From: Psilocybe azurescens | Lineage: Eukaryota > Basidiomycota > Agaricomycetes > Agaricales > Agrocybaceae | Assembly (NCBI GenBank): GCA_023853785.1 | Contig: JAJIRX010000350.1 | Span: 1 to 30,865, forward strand | Length of the DNA: 30,865 bases | Direction of reading: 5' to 3' | Part shown: positions 21,034-29,264 of the stretch, one piece after another | How the letters are laid out: each line of letters starts with the position of its first letter | Position numbering within the stretch: the first letter of the stretch is position 1 | The notes under the pieces: model-generated | Databases searched by the model: none | Told to the model about the DNA's origin: nothing | Seen by the model: the letters and a program-made list of their open reading frames with translations, nothing else | Made by a program: the position numbers and the translations under genes

Positions 21034-21269
21034 AGGTTCAGAAAGCACTTCTCAAGCTTCCAAAGCATTTGCTGTGTCTATCACTGCTTTTATCATATCT
21101 TCAGTCCAACAATTTTTTACATGCTTGTGTAAAGCACTAGTTGACTATGCATCTTTCTTATTCAAGCAATACCAAACACTTTTTCTACAGATTGATGAAG
21201 AACTTGTGATAATGACAATCTTCAGTATAGCTGATTGTTGGAATTGGACAGAAGAATGCATAGATTGGT
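21034..21269 (+). CDS. Possible single exon of an unrecognised gene
   Basis: The frame SESTSQASKAFAVSITAFII... to LQIDEELVIMTIFSIADCWN is open, begins after an acceptor-like CTTTAG (about 21033) and ends before a donor-like GTGAGTTTCA at 21269-21270. Hydrophobic helical segments and a Trp-rich end are visible. No family is recognised and no neighbouring exon on this strand is convincing, so it may be a lone relic. Confidence 0.3.
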
Positions 21270-21974
21270 GAGTTTCAATCATCCATGAGGCACTCTTTTG
21301 ATTATTAATATAACATCATTTGAAAATAAAAGACCTTAACTGAGTTTATATTTGGAAGACTAATTATCACACTCTGGCTATTTGATGCTCAGAACACAGC
21401 CAGACTGTGTGGGATTACAGTTCACTATCAGCTTCTATATTGGGTATAATCAAGATTAAGCCTCTTAGAATAGATGGCTACACCAATTTTGATAGAATTT
21501 CTGCAGCTTGGGTACAGTACAGTGCCTACATTATATAATTTTGTGTCTAAATTTAATATTGATATGTGAGAGTTGGGGATAGCTGAGCTCCTACCCTCAT
21601 CCTTACACATGATTCATGTGGGTGTGGGAAACCTATGCAATAGTCTACTGTCTTCTTCTTTACCAATATCTCTAATATACACTGTGCTGTTTATGATTAT
21701 CATTCAAGTCATCAAAAGTATCAGTAGATTGATCATTTCCAGAATCCATGTGAAGCTCATCAATAACATTCTGACTCTGTTAATTGAGTAATGTATAAAT
21801 GTGCTCAAAATTAATTATCACATTTACACTTGTATCTTACTCATGCATGATTGATGGCAAGATTTGAAATCATAGTGTTACATTTATATATATTGGACTG
21901 ATATTTGAATACATAGAATGGCAGTTGATCTACTAATCATAATATCAATTGGTGAAGCTAAGATGGGCTAAAGT

Positions 21975-24240
21975 GCTGTATAATATCAATAATATAAAAT
22001 AAAATATGTAAATTAGATAAATAAATTGGCTTACAGAGAAGGTTTTGAAAAATTAAGTCTTGAAATATTGCAATATCATCATCAGATGGGCAATATTGTT
22101 CTATGATCCAGTCACCTTTTTGCATAGATGACAGATAAGTTGTTAACAGTTGATCAACTTGACTACATCTATCCTTCAGATAAATGTTCCAAGCCATCAA
22201 AAATGTGTCACGACTGGTTGAAGTAGTCCAAAAGAATGTTCAAGCGAGATGAGAATGGCTGAGATAAACAATGAGATATACAAACTGGAAAACAAGATAA
22301 ATATATCCCAACCTGCAAAAGCATGTATGGATGGCTGCTAAAACAACAATATTTCATAAATAATAAAGTTTTATAAATGCCAGTCAATAGGGCAGACAAA
22401 ATCTTACAGTGAAATGAGTACTGATGTTTGTTTTAACACTGTATGCCTATGAAATACAAGTAATATAAAATAAAAGACCAACAATCAGCATGTATTTAGC
22501 AATAAAGTGAACACAACTTACAATCTAAATAAAGTGTGATATGAGTATATTAAAATTGCAATCAATTACAAACAGTATACACAACTTACAGGCTGAATTA
22601 GAATTGATGCAGATAATATCAGTAATTGCAATCAATCACAAACAGTGCACACAACTTACATGCTGAATTGGAATTGATGCAGATGATATCAGCAATTGCA
22701 ATCAATCACATAAAGTGCACACAACTTACACTGAATTAGAATTTATGCAGATGATATCAGCAATTGCAATCAATCACAAACAGTGCACAACTTACAACCT
22801 GAATTAGAATAGATGCAGATGACATCAGCAATTGCAATCAATCACAAACAGTGCACACAACTTACAACCTGAATTAGAATAGATGCAGATAACATCAGCA
22901 ATTGCAATCAATCACAAACAGTGCACACAACTTACAGCCTGAATTAGAATAGATGCAGATAACATCAGCAATTGCAATCAATCACAAAAAGTGCACACAA
23001 CTTACATACTGAATTAGCATTGATGCAGATAATATCAGCAATTGCAATCAAACACAAAAGTGCACACGACATGCTACATAAAACACAATGCAAAAAGTAT
23101 CAGCAGTTGCAATTGAGCATGCAATCATATCTCCACTAGTTGAAATCTTACATCATATTCCTTTTAACACTCTGTTAGCACATTATTCATAGGTTCAAAT
23201 TTTGCACTCACGTGCTATCTATATGTCATTACACACATCCATGACAAGTAAATGATTAATGCTTACACTCTGATTTAATGTCAGTTACTGTGCTTTATAG
23301 TGTAGTAGCATATTCACACATAATAAGTGTGTGGAAACCAACCAATAGTCTGAAATATCAAATCATTCTTTATGTAAATTAGTCACTGAAATGATCTAGT
23401 ACCTTAATCAACATACCATGTTTGTTATTTGATTCACAATGCTTAAAATATAATAAGCAACATTGAGATACAACCAATTGATAACATACTTCTTTATTGC
23501 ATATTCAATGCATATCTTTAGATTATTCTGCTGTACACTAACAAACAGCATTTTGAGAGCAAGATCATCAATTGATGCTGCTGTTTGTTTGATTAATTCT
23601 TCAATTTGTTTCTGGTGATCACTTTCATTCTTATCAAGTGCTATTCATGGTGTTAAGTTTCTAAATTGATTTGGTGAATTATAAATCACTTACCCTCAAG
23701 CCGAACATAACCCTGTGGTGGAAACTGATAGCTTCTAAGTGGCTGCTCAAACTTCTGCTGCAAAGTGTCCAAAGCATGCTGGGTATTCTGCTCTGAGGTA
23801 TTGTTTCTGTTCCAAACCTGGCTAATAAGATCATCAAACTTCATGAAGATTGCCACAACTGGCACTGGTTTTGTGTAAGTTTTAATTACTGTTGAAATTT
23901 TGTGACAAGCCTACCATTCCATTTACGATTTCCATTGAAAAACTTAACTTCCAAGTCCAATAATGGGCGTGATACATCTGGGTCAAAGCAAAACCTACAC
24001 CCATTGTGATGTGAGGTGCTTCAAATAGAAGATTAGAACAAAAAAACACATACCATATGACATGAATTTGGTCATTGACTTCATGGAGCCTTTGAATGCT
24101 CTTCAATGAAATCCATCACAGCCTTTAGTTCCTCCTCACCCCCTGCCTCAAAACCAGGCGAGTCATGAAAGATGAACTTTGGGTTGCTTTTAAATGTGAA
24201 TGCTCGACGGACGTCATGGATTCCACGCTACAATGTCAAA
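21975..24240 (-). pseudogene. G-domain GTPase-like gene, minus strand, N-terminus missing
   Basis: The exons carry blocks of a basidiomycete G-domain family: FIFHDSPGFEAGGEEELKAV (about 24190, containing the Walker B/G3-type D-x-x-G as DSPG), NDQIHVIW, FDPDVSRPLLDLEVKFF, VPVVAIFMKFDDL (region of the NKxD base-recognition motif, here MKFD), EQPLRSYQFPPQGYVRLE and LALKMLFVSVQQNNL. Introns fit at 23995-24053, 23865-23914 and 23641-23693, each restoring the frame across the junction. A downstream frame at about 22200-22000 (DRCSQVDQLLTTYLSSMQ) may be its C-terminal tail. A one-base frame change near 24105 separates EEHS from RLHEVNDQ. The P-loop (G1) exon is absent; a word element at 24353-24690 lies where it should be. 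Function of the family is unknown. Confidence 0.7.
22555..23070. repeat. 70-bp minisatellite, seven full units
   Basis: The word ATTGCAATCAA recurs at 22555, 22625, 22695, 22763, 22831, 22901, 22971 and 23041, a period of 68-70 bp. Each unit contains GTGCACACAACTTACA, CTGAATTAGAAT and GATGCAGATAACATCAGCA. On the minus strand each unit reads TTCTAATTCAG followed by GTTGTAAGTTG, an acceptor-like/donor-like pair. The array lies in the presumed intronic part of the GTPase gene. Confidence 0.9.
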
Positions 24241-24352
24241 AGTCAGTCATTTTGTTGATAGGAGATGCAAAAATTATGGAGGAATAGTACCCTCGAAGTC
24301 GGTTCAAGCTATTGACAAATAATAAGTGTCTGATATCTTGCGCAGGGCTGGG

Positions 24353-24690
24353 TAGCTCGTGTACTTTACAGTGCCCCCATATTCCGTTGGACTCCAACGG
24401 ACTACCAGACCCAGCCAATTCCGACGAACCTGGCTGGACAGTCCATTGGACATCCAACGGATTCCGTTGGACTTGAAAAATTCCGCTACCAGTCCAGTCA
24501 GAGTCTGGCCAAATTCCGGTCAAATTCCCGGTCAAATTCCGGTCAAGTCACTTCAAGACAGAAAACAGGTGGACTGGCCGGACTGTCCAGTCCGTTGGAC
24601 TTCCAATGGACTTCCAATAGACTTCCACTGGACTCTCAGCACTTAATTAGACCAGATCCAAGAGTGCTCTGTCCAGTGGAGTCCACTGGA
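24353..24690. mobile_element. Word-repeat element, GTTGGACTCCAACGG type
   Basis: It starts GTGTACTTTACAGTGCCCCC and then consists of CCGTTGGACTCCAACGGA, CATTGGACATCCAACGGATT, AATTCCGGTCAA (three times in succession) and CCAGTGGAGTCCACTGGA words. The edge resembles both the 2-kb element terminus (GTACTTTACC) and the complement of the block edge near 1003-1017. The right edge is uncertain. It separates the GTPase relic from the 3' end of the CxC5/CxC6 gene. Confidence 0.55.
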
Positions 24691-25384
24691 CTGTTATTGG
24701 TTTAATTGCAGACTTTATTGAAGAAATCCAATTACCATATCCAGAGAGGTTTTCAACTGCTATCTACCATAGTCTACATATACATGTTATATCTTTATAT
24801 GCCATTTATTTAGCCTAGTCATCATCATCATTGCCATCTGCTTCCAGCTGATCAGTGACTGTCACTCCTCTTTTAGCTTGTCATTGGAGAACCTTCCTTG
24901 TGTGATAAGAAAGCATGGTATGTATAAACCAGTTATAGTTTGAGGTGTCATTCTCTTGAGAATGGAGTCAAAACCGTACTTTACCTCCACCCAGGAACTC
25001 CATATGGAGTCCACCAACTCCATACAGAAATGGTGGACTCCATATGACTCCATCTGGAACATATACAAGTGTTCAAAACCATCTTTGATAGGTGGAGTTC
25101 AAGTGGACTCCAGGTGGACTCCAGGTGGACTTCAAGCTATTCCACTTGAGTCCAACTGGAGGCCAGGTGGAGTCCACCTGGAGTCCAAGAGGAGTCCAGG
25201 TGGAGTTCAATTAGAATCCACCTGGACTGACTGGGTGAATTTTACCAAGTCCAGCTATAGCTAGATTTTAATTGGAATGTATTTTCTTAGGGGTGCATTC
25301 ATGCAATAATATGTGATATATACATATATAATATATTGAAAACTATATACTACATTGTTACCTACAATATTATCTACTAACGAA

Positions 25385-26463
25385 GTTGATCACTGAAACA
25401 TAAAAATAAATAGAAAAGAAATAAAAGAAAAAACATATCGAAATAGAGGAAAAAAAAGTAGACGAGAGGATACATAAATAAAAAAGAGAAAAACGAGACA
25501 AAAAGAAAAAGGGGGCGAAGACGTTGGCCATGTCGCTTGTAGCCCCGCCGTACATGTTGTTGTTGTCGTGGTGGCCATCCGTATACGCTGTGATGGCCTT
25601 CATACACGCCGTGGTGGCCGTCAGGCGTGTCCGGTGTGTTGGCGTGTCCGTCACATCTGTTGTACACGTTGTCGTTGTTGTGGTGGCCGCTGTACGGCAC
25701 TGCATGCATTGTCGTTGTCGCAGTGGCTGCTGTACGTGTCATCATTGTTGTTGTCGCAGTGGCCGCTGTACGTGTCGTTGTCGTTGTCGCAGTGGCCGCT
25801 GTACGTGTCGTCGTTGTCATCACGGTGGCCGCTGTACATGTCGTTGTTTTCATTGTCGGTGGCCGCTGTACGTGTCGCTGTCGTTGTCGCAGTGACCGCC
25901 ATATGCGTCGCCGTCATTGTCGTGGCCATTATCGTCGTTGTCACGGCCGTTGTCGTTGCCGTTGTATGTTGTCGCCGTTGTCGTGGTGTTTGTACCTGCC
26001 GCTGTCGTCGTCCGTACGCATCCTGCATGCTGTCATACTGGTTGCTGTACGTGCCAGTCATTGTCGTTGTCGTCAGCCCATACAAAAAAAGAGGGAGGGG
26101 GAGCGGTTAGTGGCAGCGGTATGCGAATTCGCGACTTACCTGGGGTCGTGGATTGCTCCTCGTTTGTGTTGCCTCCCCTCGTTCCACCTCGTTCCGTGTT
26201 TGCCTCACCTCCTCGTTCCTCGCTCCCCACCCGTCTCATTCCGCTCTGTTCCATACTCACCTTCCTTCGTTCGCAGGTGTCCGCTTGTTCTTTGTCAGCC
26301 TCGTTCGTTGCAATGCAATGCAATGCGTGGTCGGGTTAGTTGGCATGGGCCTGGCTCCGACCGAACGGCGAGAAAGTGGGGGCACGCACAACGGGCGCAG
26401 TGGGGTGGTGGTCGGAGGAAGACGTGGGGTGATGGAAATAAAAACAGACCGACATGGCATCAA
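25385..26463 (-). pseudogene. Gene-like segment with codon-phased repeats, second copy
   Basis: Counterpart of 14606-15535, read on the minus strand. An exon-like block (26463-26260) ends GGAAG|GTGAGTATGG. After a spacer, SMQDAYGRRQRQVQTPRQRR (about 26030) leads into a repeat region rich in GTCGTTGTCG (CAACGACAACG on the minus strand). Units of about 33-36 bp give DTYSGHCDNDN-like 11-12 residue periods. The acceptor AG present in the other copy reads TATGGG here. CpG content is high. No stop-free frame spans the whole block and no family is recognised; long open frames on both strands follow from the triplet-phased repeat. Confidence 0.45.
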
Positions 26464-26559
26464 TAAGTCACATACGTGACGTTATTTGTCACTTGCCGAG
26501 AAATGCCGATTGAATAGCTGTATTGGTATCTAGACCATCAAATTTTAGGCAATCACAAA

Positions 26560-26635
26560 GCCCATATAGCTCAGTTAGTTTAGCGTTAGCTGCCTGGTGT
26601 TCTCGGAGGCCCGAGTTCAATTCCTGTTGGTGTCA
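26560..26635 (+). tRNA. tRNA-like Pol III unit inside the word element
   Basis: It starts GCCCATATAGCTCAGTTAG, where TAGCTCAGTTAG fits an internal A box, and has GAGTTCAATTCC at 26613-26624 fitting a B box (TTCAATTCC for the usual TTCGANTCC). A run of T follows immediately (26636-26644), the Pol III stop signal. The D arm is nearly complete, but the acceptor and anticodon stems pair poorly, so it is tRNA-derived, as in SINE heads, not a working tRNA; no amino acid is assigned. It is antisense to the gene-like segment of the same element. Confidence 0.6.
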
Positions 26636-26644
26636 TTTTTTTTT
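26636..26644 (+). terminator. Pol III T-run terminator
   Basis: A run of nine T directly follows the tRNA-like unit. Beyond it lies (A)TAATAAAATATAATAAAATA, a low-complexity A/T tail. Confidence 0.55.
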
Positions 26645-26689
26645 CGCGCTATAATAAAATATAATAAAATATAAATAAAATCTGGGGAT

Positions 26690-27021
26690 CTTCCTCCACC
26701 TGGAGTCCATTTGAAATTGATGCTGGAATAGTGTATTCATGCTGATACACATGCTTCATGAGTCAAATCCACATGGAATCCATATGGAGGATGGGAGACT
26801 CCAAATGAACTTCCACATGGAGTCCACATGGAGTTCCACATCCTCCACATTGGTCCATATGGAGGATGAGTCAATTCCAGCTGGACTCCATATGGAGTCT
26901 CCACCTCTAAATGGCTGGGACACCTGCAAAAAAAAGGTCACTAAACTCCATGTGGACTCCATCAACCCATGCTGGAGTTGGTGGACTCCACATGGAATAC
27001 CTGGGTGAGGGTAAAGACCTC
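26690..27021. repeat. Word zone of TGGAGTCCA/TGGACTCCA, complete copy
   Basis: The words CACATGGAGTCCACATGGAG, TCCATATGGAG, TGGACTCCA and their complements alternate, producing overlapping short palindromes. It is the inverted counterpart of 14091-14390. The open frames across it on both strands are a by-product of the word structure. Confidence 0.75.
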
Positions 27022-29264
27022 TCAAAACCACCAAGCCATGCATTGAGTTGCTCACAGGCCTATTTCAGTTATACTATCAGTACATAAATAATTACAAGGA
27101 CTAGAAAGAATTTTACCTGAGTATTAAATGCCCATTTTTGATATGTGATCCCATCAGAAGCTGTTGCTGGTGACTAAATTTGGAGCTGACCCATCTGTGG
27201 AGCTGGATTACACCAAGTTCGACAAAGAATATCTGTTTTGCAATGATTCTGGTAATGATAACTGTCAACTATAAATCGTGTTGTTTGTGACCATTCATCC
27301 CAGTGACCTTGTGCAGCAATATGTTTAAGCACTATACATGCTTTGTCAATGCAGATATAGTCAGGGCATGATTCCTTTGTTGGATAAACTTTGTTTATAA
27401 AAGCCAGGATATTTGGATCTGACTCTGATCTTGCAAATTTTGCCCATGCCTCAACAACACCACATGGGAAACAGATTGTTTCAACACAATAAAGGTTGCA
27501 GGACCAAAATAGTGCTTTATTTTTTTAAGTTCTGCAGGTGGCTGGTCATGTGGCTGATATTCACACTCATGTTTTGGATTCCACTCTAAATTTTCTTGCT
27601 GACGGTTCAACATTCTCTTTGAGCCTGATAACCCTTCAGCAGAGTGATCAAGCTTGTATTTATTCCAAACTTTTGATGAGCTTCACAAGCCATGTAGAAG
27701 GAATTGAAGTGCCTGTACAATCTCTAACACAGCATTGATTGCCAAATTCTTGTTCATGCACTTGACAAAAGGCACCTCCTTGGTAATTTGCTAAATCAGA
27801 TGTGCAACCATCATATGTACAATGCTAGATAATAATGTTAAATCTTACTATTATGGATCAGAATTTTAAAAATACCTTTGTGCCATTAACCATTCCATCA
27901 ATTACCCGCATTGTTACATTCTGCATCTGAACTGAGTTCTGAGCAGCAGGATTATTAGAACCTGATTGCACTACTGTAGATGCTACCACAGGGTCAACAC
28001 CAAGAACAGCAGAAGAGTCATTAGGGGTTGAAATTACATCTGATGTTGCTCAGTAGGTTGGGAGCACTCAGCACAGGCGTGACCCCTTGCTGGCTGAATG
28101 AGGCCCTCATGACCCAAAACAGTAAAGGCTTCTTCTGTCACTTCATCTATTGATGCCACATTCAGATAATAAAATCTATTCCAGACATCTCAGAAGCTTG
28201 CTGGATAGATTCATGTACAAAAGCAGCCTGAACTTGGCGATGTAGTGTGACACAGTCAGTGCCATAGGTGTCATTGAAAAATTGGCCCAACCAGATGTAG
28301 ATGCATGGAGATGATATATTCCACTCAATACTGCTGCTGAAAACTTGCGATCTACCCAAAGGTTCTGTCCAACCTTAAGATAAACTGCAGAGTTCAGAAA
28401 GAATTGCATAGCTTCTGTATTATCTGTTGCAGGTGTAATGCTCATGATCTGCATAATAAATAGTCTTGCAGTTACTGCAAAATCCAGAGAGCAACTGGAC
28501 ATTCTGAAATACATCTATCCCTTTGATTAAAGTCACAGTTGGAATATCCTGAGGTCGGGTATTTTGTGTTAAAGAACACCAATTGCAATCTGATATTAAA
28601 CAGACAGATGAGTTTGGGCAAATAAGAAGGGCTGGTTGGATAGAATTATGTGATGTACATTGCAAGGTACCTGTGAATTTTGTCTTTGATTATATGGATA
28701 GAGGCCCAAAACTTGTGAGGAATTTGCTCAGTTTCACTGACAAAAAATATCTTGATTCCTGGTGGTTGCAGTCTCAATCAAAGATAATTCAGACTCTGAG
28801 AATAGAGTAACTGCATTATCAGGCCCAAGTTTTGCAATAATTGCACGGGCCAAACATTTAATCCACAATGTTGTCTCACATCCTGCATCCTGTTTAAAAT
28901 GCAAAGAGAGTAGCTCTGTGTTGTTGGTCATGGACAGTAAAACTGCAATAACAGTTGGAAGCAATATTTTCTGACCAAAATTGTTGATGATAAAGTCACT
29001 GAAGTCTTTGAAACCATGTCAGGAAAAGGAGCAGACTGGGTGCTTGCCATGACATGTGGAATCAACAGTAACACCAAGAATGCCAGAGATAACTGTGATC
29101 TCAATGCAGTACAAGCAAGCAGATAAATCAGGGTCCCCAAATTGCTGAAAAGACCATCCAGACAAAAACAGAGCAACAGTGGTGATAGAATTTTGATACT
29201 ACAAGTACAAAAAACACATGAGATATGAGAGGGTGGTGATACATTTGGGCAAGCTTCCATGGTC

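Larger units (their letters stand above)
24976..27021 (-). mobile_element. GGACTCCA-word element, complete copy with 8-bp duplication
   Basis: The 2046-bp element is flanked by TCAAAACC at 24968-24975 and 27022-27029. Ends are GTACTTTACCTCCACCCAGG and, as complement of the other end, GAGGTCTTTACCCTCACCCA, an imperfect inverted pair. Joining the flanks with one TCAAAACC restores the CxC5/CxC6 frame as LGGFDSILKRMTP, which matches the uninterrupted relative at 16140-16640. Zones from 24976 upward: a word zone; an AT zone; the gene-like segment with CG-rich 33-bp repeats; a palindrome region TGACGTTATTTGTCA; a tRNA-like unit; a second word zone. There is no transposase, so it moves, if at all, by a protein supplied elsewhere. 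Confidence 0.9.
24815..29110 (-). pseudogene. KDZ-associated CxC5/CxC6 (Kyakuja-type) protein gene, split by the word element
   Basis: On the minus strand, in order: a helical N-terminal part (about 28960-28740); a CxC5-like Cys cluster with ICPNSSVCLISDCNWC and [14 protein letters not shown] (28665-28420); [20 protein letters not shown] and NDTYGTD (about 28350-28250); GHACAECSQP (about 28060). A CxC6-like cluster follows with CTYDGCTSDL, GGAFCQVHE and CCVRDC (27824-27705); then NPKHECEYQPHDQPPAEL, YICIDKACIVLKHIAAQGHW and FIVDSYHYQNH...CRTWCNPAP (to about 27180). FNTQ, ACEQLNAWLGGF and, beyond the inserted element, DSILKRMTP complete the core; an acidic DGNDDDD tail stops at 24815. Introns fit 27825-27875 and 27060-27116. 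Several frameshifts are present. These proteins accompany KDZ transposases; whether this is the catalytic subunit or a partner I cannot decide. Confidence 0.85.

Noticed and set aside
22555..23070. CRISPR-like array
   Set aside because: Units are contiguous 70-bp tandem repeats without unique spacers, in a eukaryotic context.
25568..26466. 279- and 180-codon plus-strand open frames over the second element copy
   Set aside because: Same cause: GTCGTTGTCG triplet repeats on the opposite strand. The repetitive Val-rich translation has no domain-like pattern.
26560..26635. A functional host tRNA gene
   Set aside because: Acceptor and anticodon stems do not pair properly, and the unit lies inside a mobile element in both copies.
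26739..27008. Open frames over the word zone on both strands
   Set aside because: The frames translate the repeated TGGAGTCC words (repeats of His-Met-Glu-Ser-Thr type), not a protein.
14078..27021. A single giant element using the two inverted copies as its termini
   Set aside because: The right copy has its own 8-bp duplication, proven by the restored frame, so each copy inserted separately.
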